Part shown: one piece after another, positions 44,068-54,118 of the stretch
How positions within the stretch are numbered: the first letter of the stretch is position 1
How the letters are laid out: every line of letters starts with the position of its first letter
Assembly (NCBI GenBank): GCA_013003715.1
Contig: JABDIN010000065.1
Coordinates: 62,001-126,000 of the forward strand
Length of the DNA stretch: 64,000 bases
From: Desulfobacteraceae bacterium
Lineage (GTDB): Bacteria; Desulfobacterota; Desulfobacteria; Desulfobacterales; Desulfosarcinaceae
Direction of reading: 5' to 3'
Translations under genes and position numbers: made by a program
Notes under the pieces: generated by a model
What the model was told of the DNA's origin: nothing
The model's database searches: none
What the model saw: the letters and a program-made list of their open reading frames with translations, nothing else

Positions 44068-45776
44068 ACATGAACCGAGTAATCCGCGCGGCCAGAGGCG
44101 ATGAACCAATGGATCTTCTGCTGAGAAACGTCCGGATGGTCAATGTCTTTTCCCGAAACGTCTCTCCGGTGCATATCGCGGTTTGCGATGGTGCCGTCGC
44201 CGGTTTCGGCGACTATGAGGCCCGGGAGACCGTCGATCTCAAGGATCGATATGTCGCACCGGGTTTTATCGATGCCCATGTGCACATCGAAAGCGCCATG
44301 GTCGGTGTATCCGAATTTGTGCGGGCGGTGGTGCCCAGCGGTACCACCACGGTGGTTGCCGACCCCCACGAGATCGCCAACGTACTCGGCGTTCCTGCCA
44401 TTGAATACATGATCCGGTCCGCAGCGGATCAACCCATGAATGTCAGGTACGCCCTGCCGTCCTGCGTTCCCGCTACACAGATGGAAAATGCCGGTGCGGT
44501 GCTGTCCGCGGCGGATCTTGAGCCGTTTCTCAGCCACGACAGCATCGTGGCGCTGGCCGAAGTGATGAATTATCCGGGCGTGATTTTTGAGGAACCGGAC
44601 CTTCTGCGGAAAATTCAGAACACCAAACATGCCCGTAAATCCATTGACGGCCATGCACCGGGCTTGATCGGTAAACAGCTTTATGCCTATCTGTCCGCCG
44701 GCATTGCCAGCGATCATGAGTGTACAACCGCCGACGAAGCGCTTAAGAAACTCAAGGCCGGCATGCACATCATGATTCGGGAGGGAACCTGTGCCCGCAA
44801 CCTGGACGCCTTGTTCCCCATCATCACTGAAAAAACCGCCCATCGTGTGATGTGGTGTACCGATGACCGCCATCCCCACGATTTAATAGACGAGGGACAT
44901 GTGGATGCCATTGTTCGCCGGGCCGTCACCATGGGTCTTGACCCGGTCCTGGCCATCCAGATCGCCACCCTGAACCCGGCCCGCTATTTCAGGATGGACG
45001 ATGTGGGCGCCCTTGCGCCGGGGTATCGGGCGGATATGATCGTGTTTTCGGATTTGCATGATCTCAGGGTGGAGCGTGTATACACCAATGGCCGGCTGGT
45101 GGCGGAAGGTGGTGCCATGTTGCCGCGGGTTAAAAAACCGGCACCGGTGGCCATACCCAAATCCATGAATGTGAAATCCATGTCACCGGATTTTTCGATT
45201 CCCGCCCGGGGCCGGCGGATCCGCGTCATCGATCTTGTGCCGGACCAGGTGGTGACCGGACAGATGATCACGGAAGCCAAACTGTCCGATGGCAGGGCTG
45301 TATCCGATATCCGGAGGGACATTCTCAAATTGGCCGTGGTCGAGCGGCATAAGGCCACGGGTAATGTCGGGCTGGGTTTCGTCAGAGGCTTTGGTTTGCG
45401 CGGTGGGGCGTTGGCTTCCAGCGTGGCCCACGATTCCCATAATATTATCATCATGGGTGCAAATGATGATGACATGGGCGTGGCCTGCCGTGCGGTGGTG
45501 GAGATGGGCGGCGGTTTTGCCGTGGCATCCGGTGGGCAGGTGACGGCAACACTCCCCCTGCCCATTGCCGGACTCATGTCCGAAGAACCGGTGACCATCG
45601 TCCGGAAGCAGATGGACCGGATCATTCATGCCGCCAAGGCTTTGGGGACACCGCTGTCCGACCCGTTCATGGCGCTGGGGTTTATCGCCCTCCCGGTGAT
45701 CCCTGAGCTGAAAATCACCGATCTCGGTCTGGTGGACGTCGCCTTGTTCAAGCCGGTGGCATTGTTCACCGACTGA
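44064..45776 (+). CDS. ade: Adenine deaminase
   Basis: 570 residues. It hydrolyses adenine to hypoxanthine and ammonia. Metal site motif HVHIESAM (about 81) and the downstream HDSHNIIIMGAND block are characteristic of the bacterial AdeC family; DPHEIANVLG and RPAPxxL-like stretches also fit. Length matches the ~580-residue enzyme. ATG 44064 overlaps the second MtaD gene stop by 4 bases, giving one operon of four salvage genes: PNP, two deaminases and AdeC. This would let the cell recover hypoxanthine from both nucleosides and free adenine. Confidence 0.95.
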   Translation: MNMNRVIRAARGDEPMDLLLRNVRMVNVFSRNVSPVHIAVCDGAVAGFGDYEARETVDLKDRYVAPGFIDAHVHIESAMVGVSEFVRAVVPSGTTTVVADPHEIANVLGVPAIEYMIRSAADQPMNVRYALPSCVPATQMENAGAVLSAADLEPFLSHDSIVALAEVMNYPGVIFEEPDLLRKIQNTKHARKSIDGHAPGLIGKQLYAYLSAGIASDHECTTADEALKKLKAGMHIMIREGTCARNLDALFPIITEKTAHRVMWCTDDRHPHDLIDEGHVDAIVRRAVTMGLDPVLAIQIATLNPARYFRMDDVGALAPGYRADMIVFSDLHDLRVERVYTNGRLVAEGGAMLPRVKKPAPVAIPKSMNVKSMSPDFSIPARGRRIRVIDLVPDQVVTGQMITEAKLSDGRAVSDIRRDILKLAVVERHKATGNVGLGFVRGFGLRGGALASSVAHDSHNIIIMGANDDDMGVACRAVVEMGGGFAVASGGQVTATLPLPIAGLMSEEPVTIVRKQMDRIIHAAKALGTPLSDPFMALGFIALPVIPELKITDLGLVDVALFKPVALFTD

Positions 45777-45836
45777 AATCAAGTCCACCAATGCGAATGA
45801 GTGGATTCAACCCTTACCGAAAGAAAATGAGGAAAA

Positions 45837-46310
45837 ATGACCGACCCGAAAGAGATGATTGTTTCCAAGGAGGATGCGGTTTTCTGGCTGGACGAAAATG
45901 GCCGGTGGCGGAATGCCCACGGCGAATTCAAACACCGAAAGATAATCAATCATTTTCACACTGCCATACAACGGGATGACAAAGGATATTATCTCTGCCA
46001 GACCCACGGTGATGTTTTGGAAAAGGTATATTTCCGCTATGAGGAGACGGCTCTATTCGTATTCGAGATTATTAAGGGAGACCCGGTTTCCCTGGTATTG
46101 AATACCCGGAAAAAAGTGCCGTTGGTGCCCGGAAAGCTTTTCACCCGGGATGATGCGCTGTATATGTCCCTGGGGGAGGAGATTGTCCGGTTTACGGATA
46201 AAAGTCTGTTGGCCCTGTCCCCGATGCTTGAAAATGTTGATGACCAGCTTTATATCTCTTTGGACAATAAACGATATAAAATCAATGAACTCAATGAGAT
46301 AAAGGATTAG
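45837..46310 (+). CDS. DUF1285-like hypothetical protein
   Basis: 157 residues, soluble, with a short N-terminal block ending in FWLDENGRWRNAHGEF, then beta-rich sequence (YYLCQTHGDVLEKVYFRYEETALFVFEI, LVLNTRKKVPL). I judge it to resemble DUF1285 proteins because of the 'xGRWxxxG' opening and the strand order; this is a weak recall. Function unknown. It follows the adenine deaminase gene by 60 bases with a poor ribosome site (GAGGAAAA), and it ends before the convergent pepT gene. Confidence 0.65.
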   Translation: MTDPKEMIVSKEDAVFWLDENGRWRNAHGEFKHRKIINHFHTAIQRDDKGYYLCQTHGDVLEKVYFRYEETALFVFEIIKGDPVSLVLNTRKKVPLVPGKLFTRDDALYMSLGEEIVRFTDKSLLALSPMLENVDDQLYISLDNKRYKINELNEIKD

Positions 46311-46453
46311 GGCGGTGCCCTCCCCCTTGTATCCCCAACCCCTCGTGTGTTTTTTTCAGGGATAGGTGTTGACGCCTATGCCGGTTCTACCTATCATCCG
46401 CGCTTAAATTCTTCGACCGGGCCTGAACCGGGGGTGACGCCGTTGTTGCCGCA

Positions 46454-47731
46454 TCAGGTGTGTTTGCCGTTGGTGTCATTCGCCCATAGACCGCAGAGCG
46501 CGACAATCACCTCGGTGGCCTTTTGCAACCCGAGTTCGGAGACCCACTCGGTTTTGGAATGCACCAGGGCACTGCCGGTGAAAATATTGGGGGTGGGCAT
46601 ACCCATGAAGGAGAGCCGGGCGCCGTCCGTTCCGCCGCGGATAGGTTTGCGCAATACGTCCAACCCCACCGACGCGATGGCTGCACCTGCCTTCTCCACC
46701 ACATCCGGATACTGATCCAGGATTTCAAACATGTTATTGTATTGATCCTTGATCTCTATGTCCATGCCAAGTCCTTCATATCGAAGGCGGTATGTATCGG
46801 CCATCCGCTCGAGCAATTCGATTCTTCTCTCGTTGTTTTTCCTTTCGAAATCCCGGATGATCAGTTTGAGTGTCGCCCGGGTTTCATCCCCGCTGATATC
46901 GAGCAGATGGAAAAAACCTTCCCTGTTTTCCGTATGTTCCGGTGTCTCATGCTCGGGCAGGTCGGCAAAATAGCGTGCGGCGATGGCCCCGGCATTGATC
47001 ATTTTATTTTTGGCATAACCGGGGTGTATGTTGCGGCCGTTGAATGTGATGACCGCTTCGAAGGCATCGAAGCATTCGATTTCCAGCTCACCCATCTCAC
47101 CGCCGTCCATGGTGTAACCGAACTTCCCCAGGCGATTCATATCGATGTTTGTTGTACCTTCACCGATCTCCTCGTCCGGTGTGAAAACGATACGAAGTTC
47201 CGGGTGCGCCAGTTCCTTGAATTTCTTGAATGTGGCCAGGGCGGCGGTTATCTCGGCGATACCGGCCTTGTCATCGGCACCCAGCAGGGTGTCCCCGCTG
47301 GCGGTAATGATGTTCTGTCCGATTAAACCGCTCAGTTCCGGTGAAATTTGAGGTGTGAGCCTGAGTGCTTCGTTCTTGTCGTATAAGATGTCGCCGCCAT
47401 CGTAGTTTTCATGGACCACCGGGACAATATCCTTGCCCGGTTCAGATGAAGAGGTGTCCATGTGTGCGCAGAATGTGATGGCCGGGACCTCGCCGGATGA
47501 TGCCGGGCGGGCCGGTAGCATGGCATAGACGAATCCGTGTTGATCCAGATCCACATCCTGCAGACCCAGGTCTTCAAGTTCCGTGACCAGGAGCCTGCCC
47601 AGGTCCAACTGGTTTTCCGATGAGGGATGTTTCCCTGACATTGGATCGGATGTGGTATCTATTTGCACATAGGTCAGAAAACGTCTTTTGGCTTCCTGTC
47701 TCATGAAGTCCTGAATTTCGGTCGTAAACAT
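46454..47731 (-). CDS. pepT: Peptidase T
   Basis: 425 residues of the M20B family, which removes the N-terminal residue from tripeptides. Zinc ligands lie in AHMDTSS (about 90), LLGADDKAGIAE (about 150) and VFTPDEEIGEGT (about 183, catalytic Glu), with MDGGEMGELEIECFDA and GRNIHPGYAK as further conserved blocks and VHSKTEWV near the C-terminus. Length matches E. coli PepT (408). It is the last gene of the minus-strand operon, 49 bases after carbamate kinase, where it would release amino acids for the ornithine/carbamoyl-phosphate genes upstream. Confidence 0.94.
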   Translation of the reverse strand: MFTTEIQDFMRQEAKRRFLTYVQIDTTSDPMSGKHPSSENQLDLGRLLVTELEDLGLQDVDLDQHGFVYAMLPARPASSGEVPAITFCAHMDTSSSEPGKDIVPVVHENYDGGDILYDKNEALRLTPQISPELSGLIGQNIITASGDTLLGADDKAGIAEITAALATFKKFKELAHPELRIVFTPDEEIGEGTTNIDMNRLGKFGYTMDGGEMGELEIECFDAFEAVITFNGRNIHPGYAKNKMINAGAIAARYFADLPEHETPEHTENREGFFHLLDISGDETRATLKLIIRDFERKNNERRIELLERMADTYRLRYEGLGMDIEIKDQYNNMFEILDQYPDVVEKAGAAIASVGLDVLRKPIRGGTDGARLSFMGMPTPNIFTGSALVHSKTEWVSELGLQKATEVIVALCGLWANDTNGKHT

Positions 47732-47780
47732 TAATCCTCCGATATATTAGTTAGCAGCAACCCTTAAGGCATTATCTGTC

Positions 47781-48713
47781 CTAAGGCACTATCTGTGTTC
47801 CCGCCTGCCCATCCACGGCGGATTCAATCTTGTCTATGGAGGTGATCGCGGCGCGTTTACCGCCCTTTTGAATGAAGCGGGCCAAGGCGTCCACCTTCGG
47901 CCCCATTGATCCGTCCGGGAAATGGCCTTCCGCCATATACTGATTCACCTGGGCAAGGGTCATTTCCCGCAGCAATTCCTGTTTCTGTGTGCCAAAATGA
48001 ATCATGGCACCGTCCACATCCGAGGCGATGAGGAAAATATCGGCGCCCACTTCTTCGGATAATTTGGCGCTGGCGAGATCCTTGTCGATGACCGCATCGA
48101 CGCCGCTGAACGCCCGGCCTTCACGAATGACCGGGATACCGCCGCCGCCACAGCAGATAACAATGAAGTCCTGCTCGATCAAGGTTTTGATTTCGCGTTT
48201 CTCCACAATGGTCAGTGGTTCCGGTGAGGCCACCACCCGTCTGAAGCCGTTGGCGGTTTCAACGGTCGGATAAGGCAGCTGTTCCGCCTGCGCCTTGGTA
48301 AAGACCGGACCAATGGGCTTTACGGGCTTCTTGAAGCCGGGGTCATTTTCATCCACCACCACATAGCTGATCAGTGTGATAAAGTGTTGGTTGGTATGGA
48401 TGCCCATCTCCATCAGCGCCGTGTCCAGCGAAGATTCAATCATATATCCGATCTGCCCCTGGGTTTGGGCCACCAGTATTTCCAGGGGAAGCGTGGGCAC
48501 CCCGGCGCAACCCTCTTGTTGCAGCAACAGGTTTCCCACCTGGGGCCCGTTTCCGTGGGTGATGATGATCCGGTATTTCCGGGACAGCCGGGCAATCTGG
48601 CGGACCGGTACTTTCAGATTTTCAAATTGCTCCCGCACATTTCCCTTCTGGCCTTTGCGGATGAGTGCATTGCCCCCCAGTGCGATGAGCAGGGTTTGCT
48701 TGTCGGTTTTCAT
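47781..48713 (-). CDS. arcC: Carbamate kinase
   Basis: 310 residues. It makes ATP from carbamoyl phosphate and ADP (or the reverse). The N-terminus LIALGGNALI (about 10), THGNGPQVGNLL (about 50) and the ending domain match ArcC. The start is ATG 48713, with GAGAGG 9 bases before; the longer frame begins at a TTG and is unlikely. The gene is preceded by two hairpins, the nearer with a T-run. It sits in an operon with ornithine carbamoyltransferase, so carbamoyl phosphate from citrulline breakdown would yield ATP. No arginine deiminase gene is visible. Confidence 0.95.
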   Translation of the reverse strand: MKTDKQTLLIALGGNALIRKGQKGNVREQFENLKVPVRQIARLSRKYRIIITHGNGPQVGNLLLQQEGCAGVPTLPLEILVAQTQGQIGYMIESSLDTALMEMGIHTNQHFITLISYVVVDENDPGFKKPVKPIGPVFTKAQAEQLPYPTVETANGFRRVVASPEPLTIVEKREIKTLIEQDFIVICCGGGGIPVIREGRAFSGVDAVIDKDLASAKLSEEVGADIFLIASDVDGAMIHFGTQKQELLREMTLAQVNQYMAEGHFPDGSMGPKVDALARFIQKGGKRAAITSIDKIESAVDGQAGTQIVP

Positions 48714-48734
48714 TGGTTTGTTACCTCTCAAATA

Positions 48735-48773
48735 AAAAACTGAATTTCCGGATCGTCGTGAGCCGGAAATTCA
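48735..48773 (-). terminator. Intrinsic terminator or attenuator between the GTPase-like gene and arcC
   Basis: An 11-bp perfect inverted repeat (TGAATTTCCGG / CCGGAAATTCA at 48741-48751 and 48763-48773), and on the minus strand a GTTTTTTATTT run directly after. The stem is bracketed by 11 loop bases. Position and orientation fit a partial terminator that would lower arcC-pepT expression relative to the upstream genes, or an end before an internal promoter. Confidence 0.65.
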
Positions 48774-48786
48774 GGTCAATCGCTCT

Positions 48787-48829
48787 GCCGTAATCAAAGG
48801 AGGTGATACCCGGATACCTTTGATACGGC
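48787..48829 (-). other. Second hairpin upstream of the terminator
   Basis: GCCGTAATCAAAGG and CCTTTGATACGGC pair over 13 positions with one bulged A and a 16-base loop (48801-48816). It lies about 20 bases after the stop of the GTPase-like gene and has no T-run. It may stabilise the mRNA end or be part of an antitermination structure with the next hairpin. Confidence 0.5.
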
Positions 48830-48849
48830 GGTTATTCAATACATGTCAA

Positions 48850-50175
48850 TCAGTTCGTGAGATTCTCCATTTTTTGTAGCAACAATTCCTCCAGAACCGG
48901 GCGGCTGCTGTCTTTATATTCGTATTTGACCCGTACCGTCGGTTTGTTGATCTTCAACAGCTTGGGCAGATCAATGGGTGTGGCGAACAACACCACATCA
49001 CAATCCACTGCGTTGATTGTATTTTCAAGGTCCCGTATCTGATCATCCCCATATCCCATTGCCGGCAGCACTGATTTCACGTGCGGGTATTTATCATAGG
49101 TCGATTTGATGGATCCGGCCGCATAGGGCAGGGGAGATATGATCTCTCCGGCACCGAATGTCCTGGCGGCAATCACACCGGCACCATATTCCATCTCTCC
49201 ATGGGTCAGGGTAGGGCCGTCTTCGACAATGAGCACCCGTTTGCCCTTTACCTGCCCGGGATCTTCAACGCTGACTTCGGATTCGGCCAGTACGATCATG
49301 GCTTTCTCGGCATGCTTTTCAATATTGGCGCGGACAATTTCGATTTGATCCCGGTCGGCGCTGTCCACCTTGTTGATCACGGCGATATCGGCCATTATCA
49401 TGTTGGTCTCGCCGGGGAAGTAGTTTAGTTCATGCCCGGCGCGATGCGGGTCAAAAATGACGATATGCACATCCGGGTAGAAGAACGGTGTATCGTTGTT
49501 GCCCCCGTCCCAGACAATGACATCGGCTTCTTTCTCCGCTTCCCTGAGGATTTTTTCATAATCCACGCCTGCATATACGACGATGTCTTGTGCCACCAGA
49601 GGTTCATACTCCTCCCTTTCTTCGATGGTGCATTTGTGCCGCTCAAAATCTTCATAGCTGGAAAAACGTTGTACAACCTGTTCGCGTAAATCACCATAGG
49701 GCATGGGATGACGGACCGCAACCACCTTTTTACCCATTTTTTTCAATATCTTGCACACCTGGCGGGTGGTCTGGGATTTACCGCAACCCGTCCTCACGGC
49801 GCAGACGGAAATGATCGGCTTGGTTGATCTGAGCATGGTGTAGGTGGCGCCGATAAGGATGAAATCCGCTCCTTTCGCCATGACCTTGGATGCCTTGTGC
49901 ATGACATCGCCATGGGGGACGTCACTATAGGAAAAGGCCACCAGATCCACCTTGTGTTGTTGAATGAGGTCCGACAGCTCTTCTTCCGGGCAAATTTTGA
50001 TACCGTCCGGGTAAAGCTCACCGGCCAGTTCAGGCGGGTACATCCGGCCGTCGATATCCGGAATTTGGGTTGCCGTCATGCCCACCACCTGGTAGCGGGG
50101 ATTATCCTTGAAATAGACGTTGAAATTATGAAAATCACGCCCGGCGGCACCCATTATGATGACTTTTTCAACCAT
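48850..50175 (-). CDS. COG2403-type GTPase-like protein (cyclic 2,3-diphosphoglycerate synthetase family)
   Basis: 441 residues. It begins with a Rossmann-like half (VEKVIIMGAAGRDFHNFNVYF) and contains a P-loop-like CAVRTGCGKSQTTRQVCKIL (about 126) and INKVDSAD (about 268), the NKxD guanine-specificity-type motif. The family includes archaeal cyclic 2,3-diphosphoglycerate synthetase, but most bacterial members have no proven reaction. It begins 16 bases after ornithine carbamoyltransferase (upstream) and precedes carbamate kinase, a neighbourhood I recall for this family. That suggests a link to carbamoyl phosphate or ornithine metabolism rather than diphosphoglycerate. Exact activity unknown. 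Confidence 0.82.
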   Translation of the reverse strand: MVEKVIIMGAAGRDFHNFNVYFKDNPRYQVVGMTATQIPDIDGRMYPPELAGELYPDGIKICPEEELSDLIQQHKVDLVAFSYSDVPHGDVMHKASKVMAKGADFILIGATYTMLRSTKPIISVCAVRTGCGKSQTTRQVCKILKKMGKKVVAVRHPMPYGDLREQVVQRFSSYEDFERHKCTIEEREEYEPLVAQDIVVYAGVDYEKILREAEKEADVIVWDGGNNDTPFFYPDVHIVIFDPHRAGHELNYFPGETNMIMADIAVINKVDSADRDQIEIVRANIEKHAEKAMIVLAESEVSVEDPGQVKGKRVLIVEDGPTLTHGEMEYGAGVIAARTFGAGEIISPLPYAAGSIKSTYDKYPHVKSVLPAMGYGDDQIRDLENTINAVDCDVVLFATPIDLPKLLKINKPTVRVKYEYKDSSRPVLEELLLQKMENLTN

Positions 50176-50191
50176 GATTGCTCCTTATTAT

Positions 50192-51127
<936 letters not shown>

Positions 51128-51190
51128 CTAATATTGAGTCGTTTGGTTCAGCAGACGATCCCGGATGAGACTGCTCTCACCGCTTATCTC

Positions 51191-52387
51191 TCATCCGATG
51201 ACGGTGGAGATTTTTTCCATGGCCCAGTCAATGTCCGCCTTTGTAATCACCAGGGGCGGCGCAAACCGGATCGTATCTTTGTGGGTTTCCTTGGCCAACA
51301 CACCTTGTTGCATGAGTTTTTCCGTATACTGCCTGGCACCGCCCGCTTCGGGTTTGAATTCCACGGCAATCATCAAGCCCTTACCGCGAATTTCTTTAAT
51401 ATGGGGATTCTTTAGCCCTTGTAAACTTGTTTTAAAATAGTCGCCCATTTCCGCGGCATTTTCGATCATGCCCTCATCGACCAGTACCTTGAGCGCCGTT
51501 CTGGCAATGGCGCAGGCCAACGGGTTGCCGCCGAAAGTACTGCCATGCTCGCCGGGGCGGAGTACGCCGAGGACTTCGCTGTTGGACAATACGGCGGACA
51601 CCGGGTAGAACCCACCGGACAACGCCTTGCCGATGAGGGTAATATCCGCTTCAATGCCCTCATGCGCTTCGGCCAGTAATTTCCCCGTACGACCCAGGCC
51701 GGTCTGGATTTCATCCAGAATCAGGACAACATTGTTGCGGGTGCAGATATCCCTGGCCGACCTGAGGTATCCGTTCGGCGGGATAATCACACCGGCCTCA
51801 CCCTGAATAGGTTCCACCATAAAACCGACGGTGTTGGGGGTGATGGTAGCCGCCAATGCATCCGCATCTCCATAGGGAATGATCTTGAATCCGGGTGTGA
51901 ACGGGCCGAATCCTTTTCGGGCGCCTTCGTCCGTACTAAAGCCGACAATGGTGATGGTCCGGCCATGAAAATTGTCCGCGCAGACGATAAGTTCCGCCTG
52001 GTTCTCAGGTACGCCTTTCACCTGGTATCCCCATTTCCGTACGGCCTTGATGACGGTTTCAACGGCTTCGGCACCGCTGTTCATGGGCAGCACCTTATGG
52101 GAATTGGTCAATTCGCATAACTCCTGATAAAACAGCGCCAGCTGGTTGTTGCGGAAGGCGCGTGACGTCAGGGTCAGTTTATTGACCTGTGCGGTGATCG
52201 TCTTCACTATTTCCGGGTGGCAATGCCCCTGGTTCACAGCGGAGTATGCGCTCAGGCAGTCCATATATCTTTTGCCCTCGACATCAAAAACCCATATGCC
52301 TTCCCCGCGCTCCAGCACCACATCCAGCGGTTTATAGTTATGGGCGCCCAATTGGTCTTCAAGTGCGATATAATCGTTGGTTTTCAT
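51191..52387 (-). CDS. rocD: Ornithine aminotransferase
   Basis: 398 residues, a class-III PLP aminotransferase. Family signatures are the N-terminal [16 protein letters not shown] (about 43), the cofactor-site [19 protein letters not shown] (about 104), [16 protein letters not shown] (about 213), and the PLP lysine in [17 protein letters not shown] (about 242), then [15 protein letters not shown]. These match RocD/OAT, which converts ornithine to glutamate-5-semialdehyde. ATG 52387 is chosen for its GGAGAAA site and because [12 protein letters not shown] is the usual N-terminus. It joins OTC in the operon, so ornithine could be routed both to citrulline and to glutamate. Confidence 0.92.
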   Translation of the reverse strand: MKTNDYIALEDQLGAHNYKPLDVVLERGEGIWVFDVEGKRYMDCLSAYSAVNQGHCHPEIVKTITAQVNKLTLTSRAFRNNQLALFYQELCELTNSHKVLPMNSGAEAVETVIKAVRKWGYQVKGVPENQAELIVCADNFHGRTITIVGFSTDEGARKGFGPFTPGFKIIPYGDADALAATITPNTVGFMVEPIQGEAGVIIPPNGYLRSARDICTRNNVVLILDEIQTGLGRTGKLLAEAHEGIEADITLIGKALSGGFYPVSAVLSNSEVLGVLRPGEHGSTFGGNPLACAIARTALKVLVDEGMIENAAEMGDYFKTSLQGLKNPHIKEIRGKGLMIAVEFKPEAGGARQYTEKLMQQGVLAKETHKDTIRFAPPLVITKADIDWAMEKISTVIG

Positions 52388-52458
52388 GGTTTCTCCTTCG
52401 GTTACCTCATATAATTTAAGTTGTTTCATCTAAATGGATGCCGTTTACCGCTTTTTAC

Positions 52459-53208
52459 TTACCGCTTATGCAGCCGGCCGTCTGTTTTGTCGGCCATATG
52501 GCCTTTTTTCATGTATTCGTTGAACCGGCGGACATGAAACTGTGCCAGTTCCCTGGCTTTCTCCGCGTCCGCCTGCTCAACGGCCTCTACGATGCCGCAC
52601 ATGTGCTCGTGGTTCACCTCGAGAATATCCTTGCCGTTCAAGGCGACATATTCATACGATTCCAGTATGTTTTCATGAACCATCTGCAATACGGCCTTAA
52701 ACACCGGGTTTCCGGAAATTTCCGCAAGGGTCAGGTGGAATCCGATATCGATCCGGGCGAATTCTTTCCATTGGGACGCCCCTGCGTTGATGCAATCACC
52801 GGCTTCGGCTATAAATGCCTTCAGCCGGGCGAGATCGTCCCGGTTTGCCCTCTCCGCCGCGAAAGCCGCCACATTTCCCTCCACCACTTCCCGGAACTCG
52901 GCCAGGTGGTCGAAAGACACTTTTTGATACTGGATCAGGGTATTCAGGCTTTCGGTGATATGTGCCGTGGTCAGGTCTTTTATGACGGCCCCACCGCTCA
53001 CACCGAGTTTCATCTCGATGAGTCCTTCATGTTCGAGGATCCGCAAGGCTTCGCGAAGTGTGGCGCGACTGGTCTGAAATTGTTCGCCCAGATCGCGCTG
53101 GGAGGGGAGTTTGTCGCCGGGCTTTAATTGGCCGTTTAAAATGGCTTCTTTGATCTGATCCACAAGATCCTGAAATATACGGTTGGGTACGGCGGTTTTT
53201 TTAAACAT
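52459..53208 (-). CDS. GntR-family regulator (FadR/FCD type)
   Basis: 249 residues. The N-terminal winged helix contains GQLKPGDKLPSQRDLGEQFQTSRATLREALRILEHEGLIE (about 26-65). An all-helical FCD domain follows with metal-ligand-like residues (DIGFHLTLAEISGN, EHMCGIVEAVEQ). FCD regulators usually bind small organic acids. It is the first gene of the minus-strand operon and lies 48 bases from a 17-bp palindrome at 53256, making self-regulation and control of the downstream ornithine and carbamate genes likely. The effector is unknown; ornithine or a derivative is a guess. Confidence 0.92.
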   Translation of the reverse strand: MFKKTAVPNRIFQDLVDQIKEAILNGQLKPGDKLPSQRDLGEQFQTSRATLREALRILEHEGLIEMKLGVSGGAVIKDLTTAHITESLNTLIQYQKVSFDHLAEFREVVEGNVAAFAAERANRDDLARLKAFIAEAGDCINAGASQWKEFARIDIGFHLTLAEISGNPVFKAVLQMVHENILESYEYVALNGKDILEVNHEHMCGIVEAVEQADAEKARELAQFHVRRFNEYMKKGHMADKTDGRLHKR

Positions 53209-53255
53209 GTGATTTGAATGGGCGCTGATTGTTTCCGTGAATGTTAAATGTATTA

Positions 53256-53272
53256 TAATGGGTTACCCATTA
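53256..53272. promoter_or_regulatory. Palindromic operator, probable GntR site
   Basis: TAATGGGT and ACCCATTA flank one central T: a perfect 17-bp inverted repeat. It overlaps the likely -10 region of the minus-strand promoter before the GntR gene. FadR-type GntR regulators bind short palindromes of this kind, commonly with GGT...ACC arms. Binding here would block transcription of the operon. Confidence 0.7.
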
Positions 53273-53295
53273 GTATGTTTTAAAGATCCCGTCAA
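53267..53295 (-). promoter_or_regulatory. Probable promoter of the GntR-ornithine operon
   Basis: Read on the minus strand: TTGACG at 53290-53295, 17 bases, then TAATGG at 53267-53272. A TATAAT also occurs just downstream (53252-53257) but without a good -35. Either way the polymerase site overlaps the palindrome at 53256-53272. Confidence 0.5.
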
Positions 53296-53341
53296 GCATT
53301 TCCTGCATGTTTCTCACACGGAGAAACGGAAATCAGATCCC

Positions 53342-53548
53342 TCAGCCGCTGGGCTTGCAGGATGTCGGCGCACTGAATCCGCCGGAACCCGTGGGCACCC
53401 CCTGGGGGCGGATGCTGCCGGCGGACATTAGTTTGGTGACATTCGGTTTACAGCAGGTCGGACAGTGGGGGCTTGGGTCATCGGCGGACAAGGTGAGCTG
53501 CTCGAACTGACAATTACAATCGTTGCATTTGTATTCGTAAATGGGCAT
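53342..53548 (-). CDS. FmdB-family zinc-ribbon regulatory protein
   Basis: 68 residues. It begins MPIYEYKCNDCNCQFEQL, the fixed start of the FmdB family, with a second cysteine pair in HCPTCCKPN. It ends in a Gly/Ser/Pro-rich tail (PQGVPTGSGGFSAPTSC). FmdB-like proteins are small zinc-ribbon proteins found in many anaerobes; the family was named for a regulator of formamidase/amidase genes, but most members have no known role. It is transcribed on the minus strand, ending 133 bases from the GntR gene start. Confidence 0.85.
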   Translation of the reverse strand: MPIYEYKCNDCNCQFEQLTLSADDPSPHCPTCCKPNVTKLMSAGSIRPQGVPTGSGGFSAPTSCKPSG

Positions 53549-53646
53549 TTGGGGCTCCTTTTAAATTCTGAACGGGTAAAATTAATGCATGGCGCCCATC
53601 CCGTCAAGGTCCATTTTCTTGGGATCACCCTCCGGTATCCCCATGG

Positions 53647-54006
53647 TTAAAGGCTGATCACCGCCGCATCGCAGGAGAGATTGATCAATTCAGCGGCGGT
53701 GGACATCCGCGCACCGTCGATCAGATCGGACACTGCAATCTGCCTGGACTTGGCACAAGGCGTACAGACAAGGATCGGGACCTCATGTGCCTGCAGGTAG
53801 GCGATCAGGTCATCGGCAATGTCACCGGTGGCGGCTCTTAAATGGTCCGCTATTCCTTTTTTGCCCAGATACACGCCGTCATCCAGCAGAAAAACAATGG
53901 TGTTTTTACCTTCTTTCTGGGCAATGGTGGCCAGGTGGAAGGCCCGGGTGGAACGATTGGGGTTATCCGTGCCGCAGGACAATACGATGACGACATTGTT
54001 GGTCAT
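53647..54006 (-). CDS. DsrE/DsrF-family protein
   Basis: 119 residues. The N-terminus NVVIVLSCGTDNPNRSTRAFHLATIAQKEGKNTIVFLLDDGVYL is the DsrE-like fold (beta strand, helix, strand). A cysteine motif CTPCAKSR appears near residue 80, similar in place to the active cysteine of DsrE/TusD sulfur-transfer proteins. Family members carry sulfur or bind small ligands. It stands 98 bases downstream of fmdB's start on the same strand; a GGAGGAA precedes its ATG. In a sulfate reducer a sulfur-relay role fits, but no tus/dsr genes are near. Confidence 0.8.
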   Translation of the reverse strand: MTNNVVIVLSCGTDNPNRSTRAFHLATIAQKEGKNTIVFLLDDGVYLGKKGIADHLRAATGDIADDLIAYLQAHEVPILVCTPCAKSRQIAVSDLIDGARMSTAAELINLSCDAAVISL

Positions 54007-54118
54007 TTGAATTCCTCCTTAATCTTTTCGCCGTTTTGGGGTATGTTAGGGTAAAGTTCCAATGGGTTATCATCTGTAAAATGTAATGATATATTGTGCA
54101 CGGAAAGAGGATTAATCA

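Noticed and set aside
48850-50175. True cyclic 2,3-diphosphoglycerate synthetase
   Set aside because: The family name comes from an archaeal enzyme; the neighbouring carbamoyl-phosphate genes argue against that reaction, so only the family is given.
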